Shown: positions 46,531-55,671 of the stretch, piece after piece | Position numbering within the stretch: position 1 is the first letter of the stretch | Layout of the letters: each line of letters opens with the position of its first letter | NCBI GenBank assembly: GCA_947384285.1 | Contig: CANDGI010000011.1 | Location: forward strand, 21,502-85,501 | Reading direction: 5' to 3' | Origin: an uncultured Lachnospiraceae bacterium | Lineage (GTDB): Bacteria > Bacillota > Clostridia > Lachnospirales > Lachnospiraceae | DNA: 64,000 nt | Made by a program: the position numbers and the translations under genes | The notes under the pieces: generated by a model | Database searches by the model: none | What the model was told of the DNA's origin: nothing | What the model saw: only the letters and a program-made list of their open reading frames with translations

Positions 46531-47628
46531 ATGGAAGAAAAAAGTGTGAAATTTATCGAAAAGCTACAGGAATTGTTATCCATGGCAAAAAAGAAAAAAA
46601 ATGTCCTGGAATATCAGGAGATTAACGACTTTTTTCGTGACATGGAATTGGATGCGGAACAGTTTGAGAAAATTTTGGAGTTCTTGGAATCCAACAACAT
46701 TGACATACTGCGGATTTCCGATGATGACGACGATATCCTCATAGATGATGAGGAGGAGGTAGAAGTTGAGAATATTGATCTTTCCGTTCCAGATGGAATT
46801 TCCATTGAAGATCCTGTCCGTATGTATTTAAAAGAGATTGGCAAGGTTCCTCTGCTCAGCGCGGAAGAAGAAATTGAGCTTGCAAAACGTATGGAGCTGG
46901 GGGACCAGGAAGCGAAAAAACAGCTTGCTGAGGCAAATCTGCGTCTGGTGGTGTCTATTGCGAAACGTTACGTAGGGCGCGGCATGCTCTTTTTGGATTT
47001 GATCCAGGAGGGAAATCTGGGGCTTATTAAGGCTGTGGAAAAATTTGATTACCGCAAGGGATATAAGTTCTCCACCTATGCAACCTGGTGGATTCGCCAG
47101 GCCATTACCAGAGCCATTGCAGACCAGGCCAGAACCATCCGGATTCCAGTGCACATGGTGGAAACCATCAATAAATTGATCCGTGTATCCAGGCAGCTAT
47201 TGCAGGAATTGGGCCGGGAGCCGTCACCGGAGGAGATTTCAGAGGAAATGAATATGCCGGTAGAGCGCGTCCGGGAAATTTTGAAGATTTCCCAGGAGCC
47301 AGTGTCTTTGGAAACGCCAATCGGTGAGGAGGAGGACAGCCATCTGGGAGATTTTATCCAGGACGATAACGTACCTGTCCCGGCAGATGCGGCGGCATTT
47401 ACGCTGTTAAAAGAACAGCTGGTGGAAGTGCTTGGAACTTTGACAGAGCGGGAACAAAAGGTACTGCGGCTGCGGTTCGGATTAGATGACGGGCGTGCCA
47501 GAACCTTGGAAGAAGTGGGAAAAGAATTTAATGTAACCAGAGAACGAATCCGCCAGATTGAGGCAAAAGCTTTGCGGAAACTGCGCCATCCAAGCAGAAG
47601 CCGGAAGCTGAAAGACTATCTGGATTAG
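46531..47628 (+). CDS. rpoD: RNA polymerase sigma factor RpoD (sigma-A)
   Basis: The 365-residue primary sigma factor. Region 1.2 is [16 protein letters not shown]; region 2 has [36 protein letters not shown] and the -10-binding [20 protein letters not shown]; region 4 has [29 protein letters not shown]. The N-terminus is shortened and very acidic ([17 protein letters not shown]). GGAAGG precedes it. Its stop codon begins a tandem-repeat array that leads to the next gene. Confidence 0.98.
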   Translation: MEEKSVKFIEKLQELLSMAKKKKNVLEYQEINDFFRDMELDAEQFEKILEFLESNNIDILRISDDDDDILIDDEEEVEVENIDLSVPDGISIEDPVRMYLKEIGKVPLLSAEEEIELAKRMELGDQEAKKQLAEANLRLVVSIAKRYVGRGMLFLDLIQEGNLGLIKAVEKFDYRKGYKFSTYATWWIRQAITRAIADQARTIRIPVHMVETINKLIRVSRQLLQELGREPSPEEISEEMNMPVERVREILKISQEPVSLETPIGEEEDSHLGDFIQDDNVPVPADAAAFTLLKEQLVEVLGTLTEREQKVLRLRFGLDDGRARTLEEVGKEFNVTRERIRQIEAKALRKLRHPSRSRKLKDYLD

Positions 47629-47734
47629 CTTTGGTGCATGAATGATGGAAGGACGAAGTTTGATGCAGGCATGAAAGAAAGGTGAAGTTTGATGCAGGCA
47701 TGAAAGAAGGGCGGAGTTTGGTGCAGGTATGATA
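47626..47734 (+). repeat. 29-bp tandem repeats between rpoD and trmK
   Basis: Units begin at 47626, 47655, 47684 and 47713 (the last partial). The middle two match almost exactly; the outer two have diverged. The array runs from the rpoD stop codon through the trmK start codon at 47729, so it is the whole spacer and supplies the downstream ribosome binding site. Confidence 0.85.
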
Positions 47735-48481
47735 CAGTTATCAAAAAGGCTGCAATCGGTAGCGGATTTTGTGGAAAATTGCGACACGATGGCAGACGTG
47801 GGGACAGATCATGGGTACATACCGGTATATCTGGTTTTGAACCGGAAGGTGAAAAGAGCCATTGCCATGGATGTAAATCCAGGCCCCTTACAGCGGGCAG
47901 AGGAACATATCTGCCAGTATGGGTTGGAGCATACCATTGAAACCAGGTTATCGGACGGCTGTTTTGCCCTTAAGCCAGGGGAAGCTGATGCGATTGTGAT
48001 TGCTGGAATGGGCGGAGCACTGATGCAGCGGATTTTGGAGCAGGGGGAGGCGGCAGCAAAGGCAGCACAGAGGCTGGTGCTGCAGCCCCAGTCCGAGGCG
48101 GCAGCATTCCGGCAGTTTCTGTTTGGGCATGGATACCGGATACTTGCAGAAGATATGGTGCTGGAGGATGGGAAGTATTATCCCATAATCGCTGCGCAGT
48201 ATGCGGGATGGGAAACGGATGCCGCTGCGCTGTGCTGCGGGCAGGAGAATCAAGAGGGGTTTCGCATTGCCTGCAAATTTGGGCCATTGCTTCTGGCTCA
48301 GCGCCATCCAACGCTGAAAAAATATTTGGTGTGCCAGCAGCGGCAGAAGCGGAAAATTTTAGAAAATTTAAAAGAAAATGCCAGGCAGGATGCAACAGAG
48401 CGGATACAAGAGCTTAACTTTCAATTAGAAGACATTGAGCAGGCTTTAAAAATAGTTGGCAGGAAGGAGACAGTCATATGA
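47729..48481 (+). CDS. trmK: tRNA (adenine22-N1)-methyltransferase TrmK
   Basis: A 250-residue SAM-dependent enzyme that methylates A22 of tRNA. The SAM site is CDTMADVGTDHGYIPVYL; VIAGMGGALM and QPQSEAAAFRQFL are family motifs, and the C-terminal coiled coil follows. The order rpoD-trmK-nif3-like is the same as in Bacillus subtilis (sigA-yqfN-yqfO). Its ATG lies inside the tandem-repeat array, and its stop overlaps the next gene by 4 bases. Confidence 0.93.
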   Translation: MIQLSKRLQSVADFVENCDTMADVGTDHGYIPVYLVLNRKVKRAIAMDVNPGPLQRAEEHICQYGLEHTIETRLSDGCFALKPGEADAIVIAGMGGALMQRILEQGEAAAKAAQRLVLQPQSEAAAFRQFLFGHGYRILAEDMVLEDGKYYPIIAAQYAGWETDAAALCCGQENQEGFRIACKFGPLLLAQRHPTLKKYLVCQQRQKRKILENLKENARQDATERIQELNFQLEDIEQALKIVGRKETVI

Positions 48482-49260
48482 TTTGCCGTGAGATCATAGA
48501 TATTTTACAGGAGCAGTCACCAGAGCAGTATGCCTGTTCCTGGGATAACGTGGGATTATTGGTTGGAAGTTTTGAAAAAGAGGTAAAGACGGTTTATATT
48601 GCGCTGGATGCTACCGATGAGACCATACAGGAAGCAGTGGAAGCGGGGGCGGATTTGTTATTGACCCACCATCCATTGATATTCAAGGGGCTGAAAAAGG
48701 CAAACACGGATGATTTTACCGGACGCAGGGTGATTACGCTGATTCAAAATGATATTGCCTGTTATGCCATGCATACAAATTTTGACGTAAAAGGGATGGC
48801 GGATCTTGGCGCGGCGCGCATGGAATTAAAGGATTGCCAGGTTTTGGATGTTACCGGCTGCGATGAGCGGGGGCCGTCCGGCATTGGAAAATCAGGGACG
48901 CTTCCTTACGAGATGACAGTGGCAGACTGTGCCGGAAAAGTAAAGGAAGCTTTTGGCGTGGAGCTGGTGAAAATTTTCGGCAGGCCCGACCAAAAGATAA
49001 CAAGAGCGGCTATCTGTCCTGGGTCTGGGAAAAGCGTCATTGGAAAAGCCATTGAGGCAAAGGCGCAGGTGCTGATTACCGGGGATATTGACCATCATGA
49101 CGGAATTGATGGGGCAGCCCAGGGGCTTGCAATTATTGATGCAGGCCATTATGGGGTGGAGAAGATATTTATTCCCTATATGAAAGAGTATCTGGAATCC
49201 CGGATAACGGGGATCCGGGTGATTGCCCAACAGGAAAAGCAGCCTTTTATATATCAATAG
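48478..49260 (+). CDS. Nif3-like dinuclear metal centre protein (YqfO type)
   Basis: A 260-residue member of the Nif3/YqfO family, which assembles as a hexamer with two metal ions per subunit. Features include CSWDNVGLLVGS, LLLTHHPLIFKGL, HTNFDV, and AGHYGVEKIFI with the C-terminal His/Glu. Molecular function is unsettled; a GTP cyclohydrolase-like role has been suggested for the family. It lacks the middle insert of longer Bacillus members. It is coupled to trmK. Confidence 0.92.
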   Translation: MICREIIDILQEQSPEQYACSWDNVGLLVGSFEKEVKTVYIALDATDETIQEAVEAGADLLLTHHPLIFKGLKKANTDDFTGRRVITLIQNDIACYAMHTNFDVKGMADLGAARMELKDCQVLDVTGCDERGPSGIGKSGTLPYEMTVADCAGKVKEAFGVELVKIFGRPDQKITRAAICPGSGKSVIGKAIEAKAQVLITGDIDHHDGIDGAAQGLAIIDAGHYGVEKIFIPYMKEYLESRITGIRVIAQQEKQPFIYQ

Positions 49261-49281
49261 AATGAAAAGCAGGTAAAAATT

Positions 49282-50946
49282 ATGGAGGAAACTTTATATT
49301 GCATTAGGATAAACGGGGAGGAGAAAAAATACCCGAAAGGTACGCCTTATCGGGAAATTGCAGAAGAATATCAAGCCCAGTATGAGGATGATATTGTGCT
49401 GGTGCTTTTTAATAACCGCTTGAGGGAGTTAGGCCGGAGGGTCAAATCGGATGGAGAGCTTTTCTTTGTGACCACCAGGGATAAGGCTGGGAGGAAGGCA
49501 TACCGCAGGAGCGTCACTTTTTTGATGCAGCGCGCGGTGCATAATCTTTCGAAAGAAGACGGCAAAGATGTGCTGGTGAAGGTTATGCATTCCATCAGCC
49601 AGGGGCATTATTGCAAATTAACCGGGCAGGTGCCAGATCAGGAGTATCTGGCAAGGCTGAAACAGGAAATGATGAAGCTGGTGGAAGAAAAAATACCGAT
49701 TCAGAAAAAAAGCGTCTCCACCGACGATGCGGTTGCATTGTTCCGGGAACTGGGTATGCATGATAAGGAGCGGCTTTTTTCCTATCGGCGCAGCTCCAAA
49801 GTGAATATTTACAGCATCGGGCATTATAGCGATTATTTCTATGGATATATGGCGCCGGATACGGGATATTTAAAATATTTTGAGTTGGAGCCTTATGAAG
49901 ATGGATTTGTGGTGCTGTTTCCGGATAAAAATACCAGGGTTACGGCAGAGTTTGCCCCGTCTCATAAATTGTTCCATGTGCTGCGGGAATCCGCGCAGTG
50001 GGGCGAAAAAATGGAGATAGGAACCATAGGGGCTTTGAATGATGCAGTAGCCCAGGGCAGAATCCGGGATGTGATTCTTGTGGCGGAGGCCTTGATGGAA
50101 CGGAAAATCGGCACATTGGCAGAACAGATTGCATCCCAGCCGGATAAAAAGTTTGTGATGATTGCCGGCCCCTCATCCTCAGGGAAAACCACATTTTCCC
50201 ACCGGCTTTCTATTCAGCTGATGGCTCAGGGCTTAAAACCCCATCCCATTGCGCTGGATGACTATTATGTGAACCGGGTGGATACCCCAAAGGATGCCGA
50301 CGGAAATTATAATTTTGAGTGCCTGGAAGCCCTTGACATTGAACTGTTCAACCATGATATGTCCGCGCTGCTGGGCGGCGAGCGGATTTCACTTCCTACA
50401 TATAACTTCCGCACAGGAAAAAGAGAATACAAAGGCATTTTTAAAAAGCTTGGCAAAAATGATATCTTGGTCTTAGAAGGAATCCACGGGTTAAACGGCA
50501 AGCTATCCTATTCCCTGCCAGAGTCCAGCAAGCTGAAAATCTATATCAGCGCACTGACCCAGCTAAGCATTGACGAACATAATAACCTCCCCACCACAGA
50601 CGGCAGGATGATCCGGCGGATGGTAAGGGATGCCAGAACCAGAAACATTTCTGCCAAGGAAACCATTGCCATGTGGGATTCCGTGCGCCGGGGCGAGGAA
50701 CAGTATATTTTCCCCTTCCAGGAGGAAGCAGATATTATGTTTAACTCCGCTCTGATTTATGAGCTTGCAGTGCTGAAACAGTATGCAGAACCGCTCCTGT
50801 TTCAGATTGACAAAAACTGCAGAGAATACACAGAAGCCAAACGCCTTCTAAAATTCCTGGACTATTTTCTCCCCGTGCCCAGCGAGGACATAGAAAAAAA
50901 TTCTATCTTACGGGAATTTATCGGAGGGAGCTGCTTCAACGTCTAA
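49282..50946 (+). CDS. Nucleoside/uridine-kinase-family protein with TGS-like N-terminus
   Basis: A 554-residue protein with an N-terminal TGS-type fold (residues 1-70), a threonyl-tRNA-synthetase-like second domain (with HNLSKEDGKDVLVKVMHS), and a C-terminal uridine-kinase P-loop domain (GPSSSGKTTFSHRL, LDDYYVNRVDTP, LEGIHGLNG). The family phosphorylates nucleosides in some members, but substrate and role of the N-terminal domains are unclear. It follows the Nif3-like gene by 21 bases. Confidence 0.88.
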   Translation: MEETLYCIRINGEEKKYPKGTPYREIAEEYQAQYEDDIVLVLFNNRLRELGRRVKSDGELFFVTTRDKAGRKAYRRSVTFLMQRAVHNLSKEDGKDVLVKVMHSISQGHYCKLTGQVPDQEYLARLKQEMMKLVEEKIPIQKKSVSTDDAVALFRELGMHDKERLFSYRRSSKVNIYSIGHYSDYFYGYMAPDTGYLKYFELEPYEDGFVVLFPDKNTRVTAEFAPSHKLFHVLRESAQWGEKMEIGTIGALNDAVAQGRIRDVILVAEALMERKIGTLAEQIASQPDKKFVMIAGPSSSGKTTFSHRLSIQLMAQGLKPHPIALDDYYVNRVDTPKDADGNYNFECLEALDIELFNHDMSALLGGERISLPTYNFRTGKREYKGIFKKLGKNDILVLEGIHGLNGKLSYSLPESSKLKIYISALTQLSIDEHNNLPTTDGRMIRRMVRDARTRNISAKETIAMWDSVRRGEEQYIFPFQEEADIMFNSALIYELAVLKQYAEPLLFQIDKNCREYTEAKRLLKFLDYFLPVPSEDIEKNSILREFIGGSCFNV

Positions 50947-51033
50947 TGACAGCAGTATTACAGCGGTATTTTATATTTCCATCCGCATCCAAATACAAGA
51001 AACTTGTTCCAGAACTTGCTTTCTGAAAAAAAA

Positions 51034-51039
51034 TATGAT
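51034..51039 (+). promoter_or_regulatory. -10 box of the RNase P RNA gene
   Basis: TATGAT at 51034-51039 sits at the right distance before the RNA start; no strong -35 match was found 17 bp upstream. Confidence 0.5.
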
Positions 51040-51051
51040 AGTATTCAAAGA

Positions 51052-51398
51052 AGGCAAGTAAGGCAGATAATCGCGGCTGCAGGCGTCGAAAGACCGCAGA
51101 CGAGGAAAGTCCGGGCTTCACAGGGCAGGATGCCGGTTAACGGCCGGTGGAGGCGACTCCAAGGACAGTGCAACAGAAATGTACCGCTATTGGAAGCAAT
51201 AGTAAGGGTGGAAGGGCAGTGTAAGAGACTACCGCCTGGCTGGCAACAGCCGGGGCACATGTAAACCCCATCCGAAGCAAGACCGAACGAAAGCGTTGAC
51301 GTGGCCCGCCAGCTTTAGGTAGGTCGCTGGATCTGGCTGGCAACAGCTAGGCTAGATAGATGATTATCCAAGACATAACCCGGCTTATAACCTTGCTT
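51052..51398 (+). ncRNA. rnpB: RNase P RNA (M1 RNA, bacterial class A)
   Basis: The catalytic RNA that trims the 5' leader of pre-tRNAs. The universal core GAGGAAAGTCCGGGCT (51100 region) and the 3' core ACCCGGCTTATA pair around the catalytic P4 helix. The end pairs with the start through GCAAG/CTTGC (P1). Class A structure fits Clostridia. A terminator follows immediately; exact ends are approximate. Confidence 0.95.
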
Positions 51399-51401
51399 GA
51401 T

Positions 51402-51432
51402 AACTTCCGCAGCTTCGCTGCGGAAGTTTTTT
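51402..51432 (+). terminator. Intrinsic terminator of rnpB
   Basis: AACTTCCGCAGC and GCTGCGGAAGTT pair around a TTC loop and end in a T-run. Confidence 0.9.
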
Positions 51433-51540
51433 GTATGCAATTGCTGCTTTAATCATATCTGGGAATTGCTTTCCCCCAGATGTGCAGTCCAGATTGGAAA
51501 ATTCATTTCTTCCATCCGCGCTAGAGACAGCAAATCATAT

Positions 51541-51597
51541 TTCGATGCCCAGGAAAGTGCATCCTGCCTTTCCGTTGGTATCCAAAAATGAAAAGGC
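51541..51597 (+). repeat. Dispersed repeat, family A (second copy)
   Basis: A second copy of the family A element in the spacer after rnpB (core GCATCCTGCCTT then GGTATCCAAAAAT). The rest of the 51433-51709 spacer holds nothing recognisable. Confidence 0.6.
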
Positions 51598-51709
51598 TCC
51601 CTTTGCATTAACAAAATATAAAAAATTCTTAAAAGAAAATAACTCCGTTGACTTCCAAATGGTTCTGCGTTACCATTAAAACAACATAGCGGATACAGGA
51701 GTTGATAAG

Positions 51710-52105
51710 ATGAAACAGAAGATACAGCGTTTTATGATGGGAAGATACGGTGCAGACCAGTTAGGGCAGGTTTATATGGGAATTTCCATGGTATTGTTGG
51801 TGATATCCCTGTTTTCCAGATGGAATATTTTTTATGCATTGGCTCTAGCGCTGCTGGGGTATGCCTACTATCGCATGCTGTCCAGGCAGGTGGAGAAGCG
51901 TTATCAGGAAAACCAGAAGTTTTTAAACTGGCGCTACCAGCTGGCAGTGAAGCGGAATAAGAGAAAGGAACATTGGAAGCAAAGGAAACTATATCATTTT
52001 TACAAATGCCCATCCTGCAGGCAGAAGATCCGGGTGCCCAAAGGAAAAGGCAGGATATGCATCACCTGTCCCAAATGCAAGACGGAATTTATCAAAAAAA
52101 GCTGA
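51710..52105 (+). CDS. Membrane protein with C-terminal zinc ribbon
   Basis: A 131-residue protein. Two hydrophobic helices (about 20-38 and 40-54) are followed by a very basic stretch (WRYQLAVKRNKRKEHWKQRKL) and a zinc ribbon CPSCRQKIRV plus CITCPKCKTEF. The fold suggests a membrane-anchored nucleic-acid- or protein-binding domain on the cytoplasmic face. No function is known to me. ATG 51710 follows ACAGGAG. Confidence 0.75.
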   Translation: MKQKIQRFMMGRYGADQLGQVYMGISMVLLVISLFSRWNIFYALALALLGYAYYRMLSRQVEKRYQENQKFLNWRYQLAVKRNKRKEHWKQRKLYHFYKCPSCRQKIRVPKGKGRICITCPKCKTEFIKKS

Positions 52106-52170
52106 GAAACGATTTCTTGCTAAAGGCAGACCTGCTTTGTGAAGAATGATGACGTTCCAGTGTCAAAGAA

Positions 52171-52214
52171 CAAAGCCCGCAAGCAATCCTGATTTTGGAT
52201 GTTTGCGGGCTTTG
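52171..52214 (+). terminator. Hairpin terminator between convergent genes
   Basis: CAAAGCCCGCAAGC and GTTTGCGGGCTTTG pair with a central loop. It lies between this gene and pyrI, which runs the other way, so it may serve both. Confidence 0.75.
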
Positions 52215-52297
52215 CAACCTGAATTTGGCGCAAATATCGCGCTAAGCTGAGGAATGCAGATGGCAGGAAATGAATTGTAAGACACATGCGGAAAGCA

Positions 52298-52738
52298 TTA
52301 CCTTATTTTTTTCGGTCCCTTGTATTTTTCTTCACAGTATTTGCATCGGTAGGTTTCTGTGTTCGCATCTGTCAGCAGGAAAATCTGATCTAATTCCTGT
52401 TCAATGGAAGTGATGCACCGTGGATTTTTACATTTTATAATGTTTTTGATTTCCTTGGGAAGGTGAAGCTCCCGTTTTTCTACGATTTGCTCTCCCTTGA
52501 TAATGTTAACGGTGATGTTGTGGTCAATGAAGCCCAGCACATCCAGGTTTAAAGTGTCAATGTCACATTCAACTTTTAAAATATCTTTTTTCCCCATTTT
52601 ATTGCTGCGGGCGTTTTTGATAATGGCAACGCAGCAGTCCAGCTGATCCAGCTTTAAATCATGGTAGATGGAAAGGCTCATGCCTGCCTGAATATGATCC
52701 AATACAAATCCTTCTGTAATTGCGCCTACATTTAACAT
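52298..52738 (-). CDS. pyrI: Aspartate carbamoyltransferase regulatory subunit
   Basis: A 146-residue regulatory chain with an N-terminal nucleotide-binding domain and a C-terminal zinc site with the cysteines of CKNPRC and CKYCEEKY. It transmits allosteric control by CTP/ATP to PyrB. Its ATG overlaps pyrB by 7 bases and follows CTGGAGGTG. The presence of PyrI makes this the class B form of the enzyme. Confidence 0.95.
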   Translation of the reverse strand: MLNVGAITEGFVLDHIQAGMSLSIYHDLKLDQLDCCVAIIKNARSNKMGKKDILKVECDIDTLNLDVLGFIDHNITVNIIKGEQIVEKRELHLPKEIKNIIKCKNPRCITSIEQELDQIFLLTDANTETYRCKYCEEKYKGPKKIR

Positions 52739-53652
52739 ACGTTCACCTCCAGTAATGTCAGAATCAGAGCCATCCGCACATACACGCCGTATTGTGCCTG
52801 TTTGAAATAGGCAGCCCTTGGGTCGTCATCTACTTCTACGGAGATTTCATTGACCCTGGGAAGGGGATGCATCACAATCATGTCTTCTTTGGCAAGGGAC
52901 ATTTTTTTCCGGTTCAGGATATAAAAATCTTTCATCCGTACATAGTCGTCCTCATTGAAGAAACGTTCTCTCTGCACCCTGGTCATGTACAGGATGTCCA
53001 GTTCCCCCATAGCGTCCTCTAAGCGTTCCACTTCCCGGAAAGGAATGTTGTTTTTTGCTAGCACATCCTCCCGGATATAGCTTGGCACGCGAAGCTCTTC
53101 CGGTGAAATCAATACAAATCGAATATGAGGATAACGGATTAATGCGTGAATGAGAGAATGGACCGTACGTCCGAATTTCAGGTCTCCGCAAAGGCCGATT
53201 GTCAGATTATCTAGGCGTCCCTTCAGGGAACGGATGGTGAGTAAATCGGTAAGGGTCTGGGTGGGATGCTGGTGTCCGCCGTCGCCTGCGTTGATGACAG
53301 GAATGCGGGATCTCTGGGATGCCACCAGAGGCGCGCCTTCTTTTGGATGACGCATAGCGCAGATATCTGCGTAACAGGAAATGACACGAATCGTATCAGA
53401 AACACTTTCCCCTTTGGAAGCAGAACTGCTGTCTGCGCTGGAAAAGCCAAGAACGCTTCCTCCCAGGCTCAGCATAGCAGATTCAAAACTAAGTCTTGTC
53501 CGGGTGCTTGGCTCGTAGAAGCAGGTTGCAAGCTTTTTGCCTTCACATGCGTGGGCATATTTTTTCGGGTTGTGTTCAATGTCGTTTGCCAGTGTAAGCA
53601 GTTTGTCCAACTCTTCCACGGATAAGTCCAGCGGGCTCATTAAATGCTGCAT
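52732..53652 (-). CDS. pyrB: Aspartate carbamoyltransferase catalytic subunit
   Basis: A 306-residue catalytic chain that makes N-carbamoyl-aspartate in pyrimidine synthesis. It has [14 protein letters not shown] (carbamoyl-phosphate site), [15 protein letters not shown] and [23 protein letters not shown] precedes the ATG at 53652. It is transcribed on the minus strand with pyrI, from a promoter in the divergent spacer. Confidence 0.96.
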   Translation of the reverse strand: MQHLMSPLDLSVEELDKLLTLANDIEHNPKKYAHACEGKKLATCFYEPSTRTRLSFESAMLSLGGSVLGFSSADSSSASKGESVSDTIRVISCYADICAMRHPKEGAPLVASQRSRIPVINAGDGGHQHPTQTLTDLLTIRSLKGRLDNLTIGLCGDLKFGRTVHSLIHALIRYPHIRFVLISPEELRVPSYIREDVLAKNNIPFREVERLEDAMGELDILYMTRVQRERFFNEDDYVRMKDFYILNRKKMSLAKEDMIVMHPLPRVNEISVEVDDDPRAAYFKQAQYGVYVRMALILTLLEVNVC

Positions 53653-53759
53653 AATTTTCCTCCTAAATAATGTTAGTGCCCCCTCATTTCAATCGGCGGC
53701 AAATCGTGGGAAGGCATGGGAAGAAATGCTCCGCATTTGCCTTCTTCCTAATTTTTACT

Positions 53760-53788
53760 ATCATATAACAGAAGGTTGGAAATTGCAA
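53760..53788 (-). promoter_or_regulatory. pyrBI promoter
   Basis: On the minus strand TTGCAA (53788-53783) and TATGAT (53765-53760) are 17 bp apart. A leader of about 100 bases then precedes pyrB; it contains a small AAATGC/GCATTT hairpin but no clear PyrR or attenuator structure. Confidence 0.65.
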
Positions 53789-53818
53789 GCATTTTCCAAA
53801 CACACTTTGGAGATTCAT

Positions 53819-53847
53819 TTGCAAGATGATTGGAAGTATAGTAGAAT
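53819..53847 (+). promoter_or_regulatory. Promoter of the PH-domain-like gene
   Basis: TTGCAA (53819-53824) and TAGAAT (53842-53847) with 17-bp spacing, 33 bases before the ATG at 53880. Confidence 0.7.
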
Positions 53848-53879
53848 AGGAGGCAAAGAATGATTAGAGAGGTGTTTTT

Positions 53880-54257
53880 ATGAGCAACGAAAGAGAGTTT
53901 CAGGAAAAGAAGAGGGTTTTGTTTTTTGGGCTTCCATGGACATTTACCAGGTATACGGTAGGACAGGAAATCATTACGATTCACAGCGGCCTGCTGAAAA
54001 CAGAGGAGAATTATTGTTACATGTACAAAGTGCAGGATGTGAAACTGACCACAACGCTGATTGAGAGGATATTTGGATTATCTACAGTAATCTGCTATAC
54101 GGGTGATGTGACCCATCCCCAGATGTCCTTGACCCATATCAAAAATGCCAGGGAAATCAAGGATTTTATATTAGAAGCGGCAGAGGAGGCAAGGCAGAAG
54201 AGAAGAACCATGAATACTCTGGATATTGGAACTGTGGACACAGAAGACATGGAGTGA
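53880..54257 (+). CDS. PH-domain-like (YdbS/bPH2-type) soluble protein
   Basis: A 125-residue protein with no membrane helix whose beta-strand pattern (FTRYTVGQEIITIHSGLLKTEENYCYMYKVQDVKLTTTLIERIFGLSTVICYTG, read in pieces) matches the bacterial PH-like domain found in YdbS-type envelope proteins. The tail is charged and helical. It probably lies under the membrane, but role and partner are unknown. It converges on the next gene and ends one base before it. Confidence 0.7.
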   Translation: MSNEREFQEKKRVLFFGLPWTFTRYTVGQEIITIHSGLLKTEENYCYMYKVQDVKLTTTLIERIFGLSTVICYTGDVTHPQMSLTHIKNAREIKDFILEAAEEARQKRRTMNTLDIGTVDTEDME

Positions 54258-54665
54258 TTAGGGCATTTTGCTGTTCTGTTTGGATGTGCGGGTCAAAAGC
54301 TTTTCAAAAATAAGCCCGGCGGCCATCCAAAAAGGGGTATAGTCCAGCCGGATGACTCCTTTGATATTTGTGGGGGAATTGCTGTAATCCCAGGGGCACA
54401 TTTGATGTTTTTTTAAAATGCTTCCGCTGATGTATTCCCCAAGAAAAATAAAGCAGGAATAAAAGGCTGCCCGGATAAGGGCGGGAAAGCGCTTGATCAG
54501 GCGGTAACAGGGCTTGATGAAGGCTGCCATGCCATAAATGGGGAACATCCAAAGGGAGGTTTTTCCCATAAGCTTAAGTTCCCGTCTGCGGAAAGAGCTG
54601 AAAGAGGTAAAAAGTATTTCCAGGCACCATCCAGTAAATCCACAAAGAAGAAAATTATGTTTCAA
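54258..54665 (-). CDS. Putative membrane protein (CmpB-type, PF06541)
   Basis: A 135-residue protein with four or so hydrophobic helices, matching the small ABC-transporter-type-IV-like family often called CmpB. Motifs are GFTGWCLEILFTSF, MFPIYGMAAFIKP and CPWDYSNSPTNIKGVIRLDYTPFWMAAGL (pieces). Function unknown. The start is TTG 54665 with GGAGG upstream; no in-frame ATG gives a better N-terminus. Confidence 0.75.
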   Translation of the reverse strand: MKHNFLLCGFTGWCLEILFTSFSSFRRRELKLMGKTSLWMFPIYGMAAFIKPCYRLIKRFPALIRAAFYSCFIFLGEYISGSILKKHQMCPWDYSNSPTNIKGVIRLDYTPFWMAAGLIFEKLLTRTSKQNSKMP

Positions 54666-54786
54666 TTGAGCGTACCTCCATCCAGTTTTCGCTGACCATA
54701 GCTGTCAAAATCAAAGATTTTTATGGGTAGTATACACTTTTTTGCACTTTTTATGCGAATTGGATAAATTTTTTCAAGAAAAAAGA

Positions 54787-54815
54787 TTGACTGAAAAGAA
54801 AAATGGAGTTACTAT
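54787..54815 (+). promoter_or_regulatory. Promoter of the lipoprotein gene
   Basis: TTGACT (54787-54792) and TACTAT (54810-54815) with a 17-bp spacer, about 40 bases before the ATG at 54852. Confidence 0.7.
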
Positions 54816-54851
54816 AGGGGAGTAGCTAAATATACGAAAAGGAGTAATGTT

Positions 54852-55514
54852 ATGAAGAGAATGAAAAAAGTGGCGTTGCTGCTTACAGCAGTTTTGGCAG
54901 CAGCAGTATTAGGCGGATGCGGCGGTTCCTTTGATGCCAGTGCGTATGTAAAAGCACTGATGGACAATTCCTACAAGGGAGATTCTGCGGAATTTGTGGA
55001 GCAGAAGGTTGGTACAAAAGAACAGGCAGAACAGTTGTATGAAGAAGGTATTGATACAGAGATGTCTGCGATTACCCAGGGTGTCCAGCCTTCCGATGAA
55101 TTGCAAAGCGAATTCAAGGATGTATTGAAGGATGTATTTAAGAATGTGAAGTATACCGTTGGTGAAGCAACAAAGAAGGATGATTCCTATGAAGTAGAAG
55201 TAAAATATCAGAAGATGAATGTTTTTGCTCCTGCAATGGAAAGCTTCAATGCAGCTTCTGAAGCATATGTAACTGAGATGACTGAGAAGGCAGCAAACGG
55301 CGAGGATACTCCGTCAGAAGAGGAAATCAATGAGCAGGTATATGTTATGCTCAAGGATGCCATCAAAGAGGCAATGGGCAGTGTAACTTACGGGGATGAA
55401 GAAAGCACCATCGTACATATCGAATTAAAAGATAAGACATGGACACCGAATGAAGATGATCTTTACAATTTGGAACTGCTTCTCTTTGACTCAGAAGCGG
55501 TATCTGCACAGTAA
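54852..55514 (+). CDS. Lipoprotein of DUF5105-like type
   Basis: A 220-residue exported lipoprotein. Signal peptide MKRMKKVALLL with a hydrophobic core and lipobox VLGGC. The mature protein is acidic and helical with repeated TKEQAEQLYEEGIDTEM and EEEINEQVYVMLKDAIKEA segments, as in DUF5105-type lipoproteins of Clostridia. Surface location is clear; function unknown. A clear promoter precedes it and a terminator follows. Confidence 0.8.
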   Translation: MKRMKKVALLLTAVLAAAVLGGCGGSFDASAYVKALMDNSYKGDSAEFVEQKVGTKEQAEQLYEEGIDTEMSAITQGVQPSDELQSEFKDVLKDVFKNVKYTVGEATKKDDSYEVEVKYQKMNVFAPAMESFNAASEAYVTEMTEKAANGEDTPSEEEINEQVYVMLKDAIKEAMGSVTYGDEESTIVHIELKDKTWTPNEDDLYNLELLLFDSEAVSAQ

Positions 55515-55623
55515 AGTTCGTTGTGCTTTGCCTGTAGTTTAGCCATCCTTATTGTGGAAGTCGGAGATTTTTATAGTAAGGCTCATCATGCGGCAGGCCG
55601 CATGAAAGTGTATGAAACGTAAT

Positions 55624-55661
55624 AAAAAAGCAGTAACCGGATTTTCGGTTACTGCTTTTTT
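55624..55661 (+). terminator. Intrinsic terminator after the lipoprotein gene
   Basis: AAAAAAGCAGTAACCG and CGGTTACTGCTTTTTT pair around a short loop; it also lies at the 3' end of larC on the minus strand and may act in both directions. Confidence 0.9.
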
Positions 55662-55671
55662 GTGCAACAGA

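Noticed and set aside
47626-47734. CRISPR array
   Set aside because: The units are contiguous without unique spacers and no cas gene is nearby; this is a simple tandem repeat.
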